A stretch of 64,000 bases of DNA, taken from the NCBI GenBank assembly GCA_020832305.1, contig JAFIEV010000082.1, positions 393,481-457,480 on the forward strand, written 5' to 3'. A program made the position numbers and the translations under genes. Under the pieces are notes generated by a model, which did not search any database, had not been told where the DNA came from, and saw only the letters and a list, made by a program, of their open reading frames with translations. The stretch comes from Cyclobacteriaceae bacterium. Lineage in GTDB: Bacteria > Bacteroidota > Bacteroidia > Cytophagales > Cyclobacteriaceae. Shown piece by piece: positions 1-9,022 of this stretch (the stretch's first letter is position 1; each line of letters begins with the position of its first letter).

Positions 1-990
1 TAAAGGGCATTGACCCGGATCTTTCAAACCTGTTAATATTTTTCCGCAAATGCAACGCTTATCTTCATTACTGGCAACCGGGCTTGTTTTGAAATGTTGC
101 AATGCATTCCACTTGCCAAAGCTTTCTCTGATTTCAAGCCCGCTTCCATTGATTTTACCCAATCCCCGCCATTCAGCGTCACAACTTTCGAATACCGAAT
201 ACATAATTTTCTGTGCTTGTACATTCCCCGCAGGCTTAACAGCCCGGTCGTATTGGTTTTCGACAACCGCTTTTGACAACCGGGCCTGTTTCAAAATCAT
301 AAGCAGACTCATGAGCAGGTCAATAGGTTCAAACCCTGATATTACTACTGGAATGCCATATTTAGAGGCGAGAAAGCCATATACGTCTGAGCCGGTAATG
401 CAGCTTACATGACCCGGTCCTATAAATCCATCTATATTGATTTTGCCGGATGCGAGTTTTTGCATTGCTTCAGGCATGGTTCTGTGCGATGCCAGCACGA
501 AGAAATTATCTACATCCATTTCCCTCGCTTTAAGAAGGGCTACAGCCGTACCTGGTGCTGTGGTTTCGAATCCAATAGCTGGAAAAACCACTTTTTTTCC
601 CGGATTTTCCTTAGCTTTTTTAAGGGCATCCAGGGGAGAGATCACCAGACGAACATCTGCACCTTTGGCACGTACCGCCTCCAAGTTTCCCAGATTGCCA
701 GGTACCCGCATTAAATCGCCATAACTGGCTATGATCACATCAGGCTGCATGGCAATTTGTAAAAGGATGTCCATATAAGCCACAGGCGTTACACAAACCG
801 GGCATCCCGGGCCAGATATCAACTGTATGTCATCGGGCAACAGGTTATTGATGCCATATTTGTGAATGGCCATGGTATGACCTCCGCAAACTTCCATAAT
901 GCGAAGCGGCCTGCTTACTTCCTTTTCAATTTGACGTAACAGGCTTTTTGCCAAATCGGCGTTTCGATAGGTTTGCAGTTCCTTTGTCAT
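1..990 (-). CDS. hypD: Hydrogenase maturation protein HypD (3' end outside window)
   Basis: HypD is the iron-sulfur scaffold that works with HypC to build the Fe(CN)2CO group of [NiFe]-hydrogenases. Translating the minus strand from the ATG at 990 gives 330 codons without a stop, running off the left edge. Visible family motifs are MEVCGGHTM near residue 40, SGPGCPVCVTP, the central GFETTAPGTA and GPGHVSCITG, and a C-terminal RCICGKIL, whose cysteines are cluster or redox ligands in the family. The usual HypD length is about 360-370 residues, so only roughly 30-40 are missing. The ATG overlaps the 3' end of hypC by four bases, so the two are probably translationally coupled. hypE, hypA and hypB are not seen and may lie beyond the edge. 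Confidence 0.95.
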   Translation of the reverse strand, partial: MTKELQTYRNADLAKSLLRQIEKEVSRPLRIMEVCGGHTMAIHKYGINNLLPDDIQLISGPGCPVCVTPVAYMDILLQIAMQPDVIIASYGDLMRVPGNLGNLEAVRAKGADVRLVISPLDALKKAKENPGKKVVFPAIGFETTAPGTAVALLKAREMDVDNFFVLASHRTMPEAMQKLASGKINIDGFIGPGHVSCITGSDVYGFLASKYGIPVVISGFEPIDLLMSLLMILKQARLSKAVVENQYDRAVKPAGNVQAQKIMYSVFESCDAEWRGLGKINGSGLEIRESFGKWNALQHFKTSPVASNEDKRCICGKILTGLKDPGQCPL

Positions 991-1214
991 AACTTTTCTG
1001 TGTCTGAATCTGCGGTAGAAATATTTTCAATCATTTCCATAGCACGTTCAATATCAATTTTTTCAATGGCAAATCCTGTATGTACCAACACATAATCTTC
1101 CAGGGTTACATTTTCAATCAAGGCAATGGAAACTTGCATTTTCAAACCATTTGATACCGCTATGGCCAGATCACCATCAATTTTTTTAATCTGCATCGGG
1201 ATACTTAAACACAT
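987..1214 (-). CDS. hypC: Hydrogenase assembly chaperone HypC
   Basis: This 75-residue protein belongs to the HypC/HybG family, small chaperones that bind the hydrogenase large-subunit precursor and, with HypD, carry the Fe(CN)2CO group. It starts MCLSIPMQIKKI. The N-terminal Met-Cys, whose Cys2 is essential in the family, is present, and the typical DYVLVHTGFAI segment is in the middle. Length is normal. It overlaps hypF upstream by 10 bases and hypD downstream by 4, so hypF-hypC-hypD form one tight minus-strand operon. Its expected client is HoxH, encoded divergently at 7.0-8.5 kb. Confidence 0.95.
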   Translation of the reverse strand: MCLSIPMQIKKIDGDLAIAVSNGLKMQVSIALIENVTLEDYVLVHTGFAIEKIDIERAMEMIENISTADSDTEKL

Positions 1215-3463
1215 AAGGCTCGTTTTTTAGCTGCTATATACAATTGACCCAGGGCGATACCCCCGTCATTTATCGGTACTTTTGAAGGAACATACACTTT
1301 GCATGCATCCTTTAGCAGGGCTTTCCCTATTCCCTGCAGCAAACGGGCATTTTGGAAACAACCCCCGGTCAAGGCTACTTTTTTTATACCATATTGCTTA
1401 ATCTGTGTTCTTATCTGATACAGGCATGCCGCTATTATGGTATTGTGAAATTTCGAGGCAATAACAGAAAGGCAAACAGATTTTTCTATATCTGAAATCA
1501 TTTGTTCCAGCGCTGGCCTGAGCGAAATAATATTGCCTGTGCCAAAATCATAGGCTTCCTTTACTTCATCTCTTACCATAGATTCAAGCCGCATCGGAGC
1601 CTCAGCCTGAAAGTTATGGGTACTGCATATGCCCATTAGTGCCGCTGCCGCATCGAAATAGCGACCCATACCACAGGTGTTTGGGCAATTAATTCCTTTT
1701 GCAAGCATGTTGTACAATATCTTCTTTTCTGAATCAGGTATTTTCTTCAAAAAAGGAATGGGCAATGCATCGGTCTTCGTTCCGAAATAATGCCAAAGTA
1801 AACCCAGGGCAGCCCTTTCAGGATTTTCAATAGCTTTTTCTCCACCCGGTAGGGGAAAAGCTTCAAAATGTGCCAGACGTTGGTATTGATCATGTTCGGC
1901 CAGTAAAAATTCACTTCCCCAGAGTACCTGATCGGTTCCCAACCCGGTGCCATCGAGTACAATACCCAACACTGGGCCATCTGTCTGATACTCTGCCATC
2001 ACTGCGGCCATATGTGCGTGGTGATGCTGAACCTTGATAAGCGGAATTCCTAACGACGCTGCCAACAGGCTGGTATGATAAGCAGGGTGCAGGTCGCAGG
2101 CTACCATTTCTGGCGTAAATCGATATAAATTTTTAAAGCGTTCCAGGGCTTCATTGTAAAAGAGGCATGTATCTGCATTGTCGAGATCGCCAATATATTG
2201 GCTCATAATAGCATGATTCTTTTTCCCGATACAAAATGCAGCATTTAAATAAGCACCCGTGGCAAGGATACCTTCAAGTTCAATCTGGCAACTGACCGGG
2301 GCCGGCGCATAACCCTTGCTTCGCCGCATCATTACTGTCCAGTTTCCGGTGTTTTGGATCACTGAATCATCACATCGATTAATGATGCGGCGATTGAAAC
2401 CGGCAACAGCCTGTGTTTTCTGAATGAATGCATCGCAGGCTATGCCATCATCTGTTATAATGGGCTCGTTGGATATATTACCACTCGTATATACCAGTAC
2501 CTTACTTTGCAGTTTTTCGAATAGCAAATAATGCAGAGGCATGGAAGGTAGCATAACCCCGGCGGTATGAAGGCCGGCATTGAGGTTTTCCGGAATAACT
2601 GATTTTGTGCGAAGTAAAGCAATGGGTCTTGCCGAAGAGGCCAAGAGCGATGCTTCTTCCGGACTAATATGAAAGTACTTCTTAGCTTCTTCAAAATCAC
2701 TGACCATAAGCGCAAAAGGTTTCGACCATCTTTTTTTAAGCTTGCGCAAGTGATCAACGGCATTCCGATTCCACGCATCGCAAACCAAAGCATAGCCACC
2801 GGTTCCCTTTAAAGCCGCCACCCTACCATCGTCAATGATACGGGCCAGGGTATCCAAAATGCTTTCATTATCATATATCGATCCATTTTCAGTATGCAGG
2901 AACAATTGCGGACCGCAGGTATTACAGGCTACCGGCTGTGCATGAAACCTGCGGTTATTTTCATCGTAGTACTCATCGTAGCAGTCTTCACACATAGCAA
3001 ATTCATGCATTGATGTATTAATGCGGTCATAGGGTAATTTTTCGATAATAGAGAAACGAGGACCGCAATGCGTGCAGTTTACCAGTGGATAATGGTAACG
3101 AAAGGCCTGATTTTGTATATCCTTGAGGCATTCATCACAAACCGCAAGGTCGGGGCTGATCTCAGTTATGCCTGTTGCTACCTCTTCACTTTTTTCAATG
3201 CTGAAAGCTTCTCTGTCATTGCGTGTGGGTATAATGCTAATTTCGAGACTATCCACATGAGCATGTACAGGCGCTTTGGTGATAAGTGTTTTGATAAACT
3301 TGCGGAGTCGGGTATCAGGTCCCTGAATACATATATATACCGCATCACTGGCATTTTTTACCCATCCGGGCAACTGCCATTGAGAGGCCAGACGTGAAAC
3401 AAAAGGCCTGAAACCTACACCTTGTACCAGGCCTGTTACTTTTATGATATAGGCCCTGTTCAT
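1205..3463 (-). CDS. hypF: Carbamoyltransferase HypF
   Basis: HypF takes carbamoyl phosphate and ATP to make the carbamoyl group that becomes the CN- ligands of the [NiFe] centre, passing it to HypE. The 752-residue protein shows the family's domain order: an acylphosphatase-like domain (VTGLVQGVGFRPFV, residues about 8-21), two zinc-finger pairs (CDECL with CTHCGP, CEDCY with CNTCGP), a YrdC-like nucleotide-binding domain, and a C-terminal Kae1-like domain with HHHAHMAAV and ALTGGCFQNARLL. Length is typical. It is the first gene of the minus-strand hyp operon, and its start faces hoxF across a 452-base divergent region, so both units could share regulation. Confidence 0.96.
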   Translation of the reverse strand: MNRAYIIKVTGLVQGVGFRPFVSRLASQWQLPGWVKNASDAVYICIQGPDTRLRKFIKTLITKAPVHAHVDSLEISIIPTRNDREAFSIEKSEEVATGITEISPDLAVCDECLKDIQNQAFRYHYPLVNCTHCGPRFSIIEKLPYDRINTSMHEFAMCEDCYDEYYDENNRRFHAQPVACNTCGPQLFLHTENGSIYDNESILDTLARIIDDGRVAALKGTGGYALVCDAWNRNAVDHLRKLKKRWSKPFALMVSDFEEAKKYFHISPEEASLLASSARPIALLRTKSVIPENLNAGLHTAGVMLPSMPLHYLLFEKLQSKVLVYTSGNISNEPIITDDGIACDAFIQKTQAVAGFNRRIINRCDDSVIQNTGNWTVMMRRSKGYAPAPVSCQIELEGILATGAYLNAAFCIGKKNHAIMSQYIGDLDNADTCLFYNEALERFKNLYRFTPEMVACDLHPAYHTSLLAASLGIPLIKVQHHHAHMAAVMAEYQTDGPVLGIVLDGTGLGTDQVLWGSEFLLAEHDQYQRLAHFEAFPLPGGEKAIENPERAALGLLWHYFGTKTDALPIPFLKKIPDSEKKILYNMLAKGINCPNTCGMGRYFDAAAALMGICSTHNFQAEAPMRLESMVRDEVKEAYDFGTGNIISLRPALEQMISDIEKSVCLSVIASKFHNTIIAACLYQIRTQIKQYGIKKVALTGGCFQNARLLQGIGKALLKDACKVYVPSKVPINDGGIALGQLYIAAKKRALCV

Positions 3464-3915
3464 AAGAGTCTGAATTTATAATTCTAAAAAAATAACTGCC
3501 ATCGCAAATTTTCAAAAAACGGCAATTGTAATGCTAAAATTTTCAAAAATTTGTCGATGTTGTTAACAATATCATAAGCATTGAAGCAGGTGCCATTAAA
3601 AAATGTAAACCGCTCTGTATGCATTTGAAAAATACATAGTAATGTATACGAAAATTTTGTATAACAGGGCGTGTATTTACATGGTAATTTGACTTGCTAC
3701 CTCAAAAAACATTTTTGTATTTTATCTTTTTTATCTGAGGAATAAGTGTAAATTCCCATCCAAAGCATATAAAATTTCGTATACGTAAAAATAAGAAATT
3801 CTCTTGAAGTACCGGAATACTCCGGCGGCTTGGCGTTTTTTTACAGGCATCAAAAAAGGGTGCATCGCATTTTTTAACTGCAAAGATTTTTTTCATAAGA
3901 ACCCATAATATTTTT
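3464..3915. promoter_or_regulatory. Divergent hypF / hoxF intergenic region
   Basis: This 452-base AT-rich stretch separates the minus-strand hyp operon from the plus-strand hox operon and must hold promoters for both. No open frame in it looks like a protein. Two related sites are visible: GTATACG at 3644-3650 and the perfect palindrome CGTATACG at 3778-3785, each beside A/T runs. These could be operator half-sites, but no regulator gene is adjacent. I could not fix a convincing TTTG/TAnnTTTG promoter for either side. Confidence 0.4.
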
Positions 3916-5724
3916 ATGATCAACAGCCTCAATTCTATCATAAATAAATACGATGCAGACCCTACGCGTCTAATGGATATCCTCATCGATGTGCAACATA
4001 AATATGATTGCATATCGGATGAAGCTGTTACATTTCTGGCTGACAAGTTAAACCTTTCAGAGGTTGATATTGAGCAGACACTGTCATTTTATCATTTTTT
4101 AAGTAAGGAAACCCGTGGGAAATATACGGTATATCTAAACAACAGTGCCGTTGCAGGCATGTTTGGTCGTGAAGCCGTGGCCAAAGCATTTGAAGAAACA
4201 TCAGGTTGCCGGTTTGGAGAGGTTTCTTCCGATGGACTGATAGGTTTGTTCGACACCTCCTGCATTGGCATGAATGATCAGGAGCCGGCAGCCATAATAA
4301 ACGGAACCGTTTTTACCAGGCTCACACCTTTCAGGGTAAGGGAAATTGTAAATGGTCTTAGAAAAGGGCTCGATCCTGTTGATTTGCAGGATGTAGGTTT
4401 AGGAGATGGCAATAACAATCTCGATATTATCGGAGCAGTGGTCAACAACAACATTATGAAAATAGGCCCGGTACTATCACGTGATTATAAACCGGGAGAA
4501 GCCATTCGTAAAATCATTCAGATGAGCCCTGAAGAAGTGATAAGAGAAGTGAAGCATTCAAATATCCGGGGTCGTGGAGGTGCCGGGTTCCCTACAGCGC
4601 TGAAATGGGAATTTTGCCGCAATGCCCCAGGCAGCAAAAGATACATTTTCTGCAATGCTGATGAAGGTGAACCTGGCACCTTCAAAGACCGCGTTATCCT
4701 GACTGAGTTGCCGCTTTTGTTGTTCGAGGGAATGGTAGTATCGGGATATGCTGTCGGCGCTGAAGAAGGCATTTTATACCTGAGGTATGAATATAAGTAT
4801 TTGCAAAAATTCCTGGAGAGTATTTTGAAAATGGCGCGCAGGATGCGGTACCTGGGGAAAAATATACTTGGTAAGGAGGGCTTTCATTTTGATATACGCA
4901 TACAATTTGGTGCAGGCGCTTATGTATGTGGTGAAGAATCAGCGCTTATCGAATCGGCCGAAGGTAAAAGGGGAGAGCCCCGTGACCGGCCTCCTTTTCC
5001 GGTGGAAAAAGGCTATCTCAATCAACCTACGGTTGTCAATAATGTAGAAACCCTTTGTGCTGCAGTAAAAGTGGTATTAAAGGGAGGAGAATGGTACAGA
5101 AAGCTGGGAACCCACGATTCTACAGGCACCAAATTGCTTTCGGTTTCAGGCGATTGTCGCTTCCCGGGGGTCTATGAAGTTGAATGGGGATTTAACGTAA
5201 GTCAGATACTCGAAATGGTTGGCGCCGAGGAGGTACAGGCTGTACAGGTCGGTGGTCCATCCGGCACATGCGTTGGGCCCGAGGATTTCAACCGAACCCT
5301 TTGTTACACCGATCTGGCTACGGGTGGTTCCCTTATCATCATTGGTAAAAACCGCGATCTGCTCAGGGACATCGTTCTCAATTTTACCGACTTCTTCATA
5401 GAGGAATCCTGTGGTTCCTGTACACCCTGCCGTGTACTAACGGTAATGATGCGTGATAAACTCCAGAAAATACTCGATGGTAAGGGTTGTTCTAAAGACC
5501 TCGAAGATCTCGAAGACTGGGGTAAACTTATGCGGGCCAATCGATGTGGATTGGGACATACCGCACCCAATCCTATTTTGACGAGTCTTAAAAACTTCAG
5601 ACATCTGTACGAAGGACTCATTCCGGGAAAAAGAGGCTTTGATACGGGATTCAGAATGGAAGAAGCCCTGGCCGAAGGACGCTCATTACGATTAGAACAA
5701 CTAAAACTTCAGGATCATGAATGA
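3916..5724 (+). CDS. hoxF: NAD-reducing [NiFe]-hydrogenase diaphorase subunit HoxF (NuoE-NuoF fusion)
   Basis: HoxF is the NAD(H)- and FMN-binding diaphorase subunit of the cytoplasmic bidirectional hydrogenase. The 602 residues combine a NuoE-like thioredoxin-fold domain (about 1-150, with DTSCIGMNDQEPAAIINGTV) and a NuoF-like domain. The latter shows RGRGGAGFPTALKW (FMN), NADEGEPGTFKDR, GAGAYVCGEESALIES (NAD/FMN), and the [4Fe-4S] ligands C499, C502, C505 and C544 in ESCGSCTPC and NRCGLGH. The fused layout and length match the Ralstonia-type HoxF rather than the separate HoxE/HoxF of cyanobacteria. As in Ralstonia HoxF the NuoE-like part lacks a full [2Fe-2S] cysteine set. It overlaps hoxU by 8 bases. 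Confidence 0.95.
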   Translation: MINSLNSIINKYDADPTRLMDILIDVQHKYDCISDEAVTFLADKLNLSEVDIEQTLSFYHFLSKETRGKYTVYLNNSAVAGMFGREAVAKAFEETSGCRFGEVSSDGLIGLFDTSCIGMNDQEPAAIINGTVFTRLTPFRVREIVNGLRKGLDPVDLQDVGLGDGNNNLDIIGAVVNNNIMKIGPVLSRDYKPGEAIRKIIQMSPEEVIREVKHSNIRGRGGAGFPTALKWEFCRNAPGSKRYIFCNADEGEPGTFKDRVILTELPLLLFEGMVVSGYAVGAEEGILYLRYEYKYLQKFLESILKMARRMRYLGKNILGKEGFHFDIRIQFGAGAYVCGEESALIESAEGKRGEPRDRPPFPVEKGYLNQPTVVNNVETLCAAVKVVLKGGEWYRKLGTHDSTGTKLLSVSGDCRFPGVYEVEWGFNVSQILEMVGAEEVQAVQVGGPSGTCVGPEDFNRTLCYTDLATGGSLIIIGKNRDLLRDIVLNFTDFFIEESCGSCTPCRVLTVMMRDKLQKILDGKGCSKDLEDLEDWGKLMRANRCGLGHTAPNPILTSLKNFRHLYEGLIPGKRGFDTGFRMEEALAEGRSLRLEQLKLQDHE

Positions 5725-6412
5725 ACTGGTAAACTTTACCATCGACAAAAAGGAATGCATGTCGACGAAAGGAAAATACCTGGTAGATGCCGCGGCAGAA
5801 AATGGCATATACATACCTACCTTGTGCAATATCACAGGCATACAGCCCCGTGGTGCCTGCAGGCTTTGTACGGTTAAAGTAAATGGCAAACTCACAACGG
5901 CTTGCACTACACCTGTATATAATAATATGGAGGTAGAAAACGAAAGCCCCGAATTACAGGATTTGCGCAAGTCCATCATTGAACTGATGTTTGCCGATGG
6001 CAATCACTATTGTCCCTATTGCGAGAAAAGCGGAGACTGTGAGCTGCAGGCTATTGCCTATCGCTACAGGGTAACTGTTCCACGTTTTCCTTACAGCTTT
6101 CCCAAAAGGGAAATCGAAGCGGGTCATCCTCTTCTGGCTAAAGATCACAACCGATGCATATTGTGCAAAAGGTGTATCAAGGCAGTGAAAGACGATGATG
6201 GCAGGAGCATATTTGCCTTCGCCAGGAGAAGCCATAAGCTTACTATAAGTGTTGACACCAGGCTTTCTCACGTAATGAGCCCGGAAAAAGCTGCCTATGC
6301 CGCAGAAATATGCCCGGTTGGCGCCATACTGCTAAAAGGTGCAGCCTTTAAAAAGCCCATAGGTGAAAGAAAGTATGATAAAAAGCCCATTGGTACAGAG
6401 CTTGAAATGTAA
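5717..6412 (+). CDS. hoxU: NAD-reducing hydrogenase diaphorase small subunit HoxU
   Basis: HoxU is the NuoG-N-terminus-like electron-wire subunit linking HoxF to the hydrogenase module. The 231-residue sequence carries a ferredoxin-like [2Fe-2S] set (C37, C48, C51, C63), a His-Cys3 [4Fe-4S] set (H97, C99, C102, C108 in GNHYCPYCEKSGDC), and a further ferredoxin-type set in DHNRCILCKRCIKAV with EICPVGAIL. Length is typical of HoxU. The start codon lies inside the end of hoxF, which implies coupled translation. The spacing and motifs closely resemble the Ralstonia-type protein, supporting a tetrameric HoxFUYH enzyme. Confidence 0.95.
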   Translation: MNELVNFTIDKKECMSTKGKYLVDAAAENGIYIPTLCNITGIQPRGACRLCTVKVNGKLTTACTTPVYNNMEVENESPELQDLRKSIIELMFADGNHYCPYCEKSGDCELQAIAYRYRVTVPRFPYSFPKREIEAGHPLLAKDHNRCILCKRCIKAVKDDDGRSIFAFARRSHKLTISVDTRLSHVMSPEKAAYAAEICPVGAILLKGAAFKKPIGERKYDKKPIGTELEM

Positions 6413-6440
6413 AACAGGCATTGAATATTTATTTTTTTAA

Positions 6441-7025
6441 ATGATGACAAAAATGAAAAACTCTTCCCATATCAAATCTAAGCCTGTAATTGCCACAACC
6501 TCTCTGGCAGGTTGTTTTGGTTGTCATATGTCACTGCTAGATATCGATGAAAGAATCCTTCAACTCGCCGAATTGGTGGAGTTTGATAAATCCCCAATTA
6601 ATGATATTAAAAAAATCAGCCGACCAGTAGATTTCGGACTTATAGAAGGAGGCTGTTGCAACAGTGAAAATGTAGAAGTGCTCCGGCATTTCAGGGATAA
6701 TTGCAAATACCTGGTTTCTGTGGGAGAATGTGCCATGATGGGTGGATTGCCCGCCATGCGCAATCAATTGAGCATTCGCGAATGTCTGGAAGAAGCTTAT
6801 CTCAACAGCCCCTCGGTACAGGGATGCAACGAAGAAGGCATCATTCCTTCTGATGATGAGTTGCCAATCCTTCTTAATAAGGTATATCCTTGCCATGAAA
6901 TCGTTAAAATCGATTATTTCATTCCGGGCTGTCCGCCGCGTGCCGATTTACTCTGGGATGTGTTAACCTCCCTCATACTGGGCACCAGCCCAAAAGACCA
7001 GTACAGTGTTTTTAAATACGACTGA
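6441..7025 (+). CDS. hoxY: NAD-reducing hydrogenase small subunit HoxY
   Basis: HoxY is the small subunit whose proximal [4Fe-4S] cluster takes electrons from the nickel-iron site in HoxH. The 194-residue sequence has SLAGCFGCHMSLLDID (C25, C28), LIEGGCCNSENV, VSVGECAMMGGLPAMRN and FIPGCPPRADLLWD, the expected cluster ligands. There is no Tat signal and no medial or distal cluster domain, as in soluble NAD-linked enzymes. It starts 28 bases after hoxU and ends two bases before the hoxH start. An internal ATG at codon 5 is an alternative start. Confidence 0.95.
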   Translation: MMTKMKNSSHIKSKPVIATTSLAGCFGCHMSLLDIDERILQLAELVEFDKSPINDIKKISRPVDFGLIEGGCCNSENVEVLRHFRDNCKYLVSVGECAMMGGLPAMRNQLSIRECLEEAYLNSPSVQGCNEEGIIPSDDELPILLNKVYPCHEIVKIDYFIPGCPPRADLLWDVLTSLILGTSPKDQYSVFKYD

Positions 7026-7027
7026 CC

Positions 7028-8485
7028 ATGATTAAGAATATAACCATAGAACCCCTCACCCGTGTTGAAGGCCATGGAAAAGTTACTCTTCAGGTAGATG
7101 AACATGGAAACATATCCTCCAGCCGCTTACATATTGTTGAATTTCGAGGCTTTGAAAAATTTATACAAGGCAGGCCTTATTGGGAGGCCCCTGTACTGGT
7201 ACAACGTCTCTGTGGTATATGTCCGGTTAGCCATCACCTGGCAGCGGCCAAAGCCACCGATGAAATTGTTGGGGCTGGTGTAGAACATTTGCCGGAGACA
7301 GCCCTGAAAATGAGACAGCTCATGCACTATGGCCAGTTTTTTCAATCGCACGCCCTGCACTTTTTCCATTTGTCGAGTCCTGATTTTTTGTTTGGTGTTG
7401 ATGCACCGGTTTCCAAGCGAAATGTACTCGGTGTCGCAGCAGAATTTAGCGATCTGGCAAGGCAGGGTATCATGATGCGAAAATTTGGACAGGAAATCAT
7501 AGAGGCTACGGCAGGAAAGAAAATTCACGGTACCGGTGCCATTCCGGGCGGCATAAATAAAAATCTAAGCCCTGAACAGCGCAAAGCATTTTTGCATGGT
7601 GATCCTGAATTCAACGCATCCCGGATGATCGAGTGGGCCGAAGGAGCCATAGAAGTTTTCCTTAATTACCATCGCGATAACCGCAATTTTGTCGATGGTT
7701 TTGCCAGCTTTCCCTCAAACCATATGTCGATGGTAAATGAAGATGGTGGACTCGATATTTACCATGGAAGGTTGAGAGCTGTAAATGCAGAAGGGGAAAA
7801 AATCCTTAAAGACATAGACTATCGCGATTACCTGCAATATATAGGTGAAGAGGTTCGTGCTTGGTCTTATATGAAATTTCCCTATCTCAAGTCGCTGGGA
7901 AAAGAAAAAGGCTGGTACCGCGTGGGCCCCCTGGCAAGGCTTAATTGCTGTGATTATATACCCACACCACGCGCCCAAGAAGCATTTGAAAAATTCAGGG
8001 AATATACCAATGGCAAGCCCAATAACATGTCGATGCATATGCACTGGGCCCGCCTTATAGAAACCTTGTTTGCTGCTGAAATGATCGAACGTCTGCTTCA
8101 GGATGATGCCCTTTCAGGAGAAACGCTCAGCTATCAGGGAACGAAAAAATTCGAAGGCATCGGTGTTATAGAAGCGCCCAGGGGTACCCTTATTCATCAT
8201 TACCGTATTGGAGATGATGACCTTATCACCATGGCCAACCTGATAGTTTCTACGACCCATAATAATCAACCCATGAATGAAGCAGTTTTCAGGGCAGCAC
8301 AGGCTACTTTCAATGGAAGAACCATTGTTACCGAAGGCATGCTCAATGCTGTGGAAGTGGCAGTACGTGCATATGACCCCTGCCTCAGTTGTGCTACCCA
8401 TGCCCTGGGCCAGATGCCGCTCATGGTTGAAATTCAGGATGCAGATGGTAATATACTGGATACCCGCATCAGGGAGCTAGAGTAG
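7028..8485 (+). CDS. hoxH: NAD-reducing hydrogenase large (catalytic) subunit HoxH
   Basis: HoxH carries the Ni-Fe(CN)2CO active site that splits or makes H2. Both Ni-binding motifs are intact: RLCGICPVSHH (C62, C65) near the N terminus and DPCLSCATH (C452, C455) near the C terminus. After H458 there are 27 residues (ALGQMPL and onward), the C-terminal extension removed by the HoxW protease after nickel insertion in this family. The 485-residue length and motifs such as EPLTRVEGHGKV and VEFRGFEKFIQGR fit group 3d bidirectional NAD-linked hydrogenases. With hoxF, hoxU and hoxY it completes a functional subunit set. The direction in vivo, H2 oxidation or fermentative production, cannot be read from the sequence. 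Confidence 0.96.
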   Translation: MIKNITIEPLTRVEGHGKVTLQVDEHGNISSSRLHIVEFRGFEKFIQGRPYWEAPVLVQRLCGICPVSHHLAAAKATDEIVGAGVEHLPETALKMRQLMHYGQFFQSHALHFFHLSSPDFLFGVDAPVSKRNVLGVAAEFSDLARQGIMMRKFGQEIIEATAGKKIHGTGAIPGGINKNLSPEQRKAFLHGDPEFNASRMIEWAEGAIEVFLNYHRDNRNFVDGFASFPSNHMSMVNEDGGLDIYHGRLRAVNAEGEKILKDIDYRDYLQYIGEEVRAWSYMKFPYLKSLGKEKGWYRVGPLARLNCCDYIPTPRAQEAFEKFREYTNGKPNNMSMHMHWARLIETLFAAEMIERLLQDDALSGETLSYQGTKKFEGIGVIEAPRGTLIHHYRIGDDDLITMANLIVSTTHNNQPMNEAVFRAAQATFNGRTIVTEGMLNAVEVAVRAYDPCLSCATHALGQMPLMVEIQDADGNILDTRIRELE

Positions 8486-8533
8486 ATGTAAAATATATTT
8501 TTGTAAGTATAAATTTAAAATGATATTAAGGTA

Positions 8534-8998
8534 ATGCGCATCCTTTTGTACGGCTATGGCAATCCGTCCCGTGGCGATGATGCCCTTGGACCAGCGCTGG
8601 TAGAGCGCCTGCAAAACACCTTTGCCGACAAATTGGATTACCGGGTAAGTATGCAGTTAAGTATTGAAGATGCACTCAATATTGCTGGTTATGACACGGT
8701 GATTTTTGCTGATGCATCCAGGGTGGTGGATAGTGATTATGGCTTGGTAAAACTACAAGCCTCATCACAAGTGAGTTTTTCCATGCATGCCATTACACCT
8801 GCCTATGTATTGCATCTGTGCAATAAATATATGTCTGAAAGCCCCGAATGCTATGCACTTCACCTCAAGGGTTTTCAATGGGAGCTTGGTCAGCCCTTAT
8901 CGGAAAGAGCAAGCTGCGCACTGGAAGGTGCTTATCGTTTCGCCATTATGTGGATAGGTCAGGAATTGACCAAACCTGCGAAATGCTTTTCTGGCTAA
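8534..8998 (+). CDS. hoxW: Hydrogenase maturation endopeptidase (HoxW-type, peptidase M52)
   Basis: This 154-residue protein belongs to the HyaD/HybD/HoxW family, which cuts the C-terminal extension of the large subunit once nickel is bound. It begins with YGYGNPSRGDDALGPAL, and the three expected metal-contacting positions can be placed as D16, D60 (IFADAS) and H85 (SMHAITP). It lies 48 bases after hoxH in the same direction, so HoxH is its obvious substrate. I call it HoxW on position and family; the sequence alone would support only 'hydrogenase maturation protease'. Confidence 0.9.
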   Translation: MRILLYGYGNPSRGDDALGPALVERLQNTFADKLDYRVSMQLSIEDALNIAGYDTVIFADASRVVDSDYGLVKLQASSQVSFSMHAITPAYVLHLCNKYMSESPECYALHLKGFQWELGQPLSERASCALEGAYRFAIMWIGQELTKPAKCFSG

Positions 8999-9022
8999 AT
9001 GTAATATCAAAAATCTACAACA

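Noticed and set aside
33..724. Several open frames on both strands inside the first kilobase
   Set aside because: They are out-of-frame shadows of hypD, whose own frame runs unbroken from 990 to base 1.
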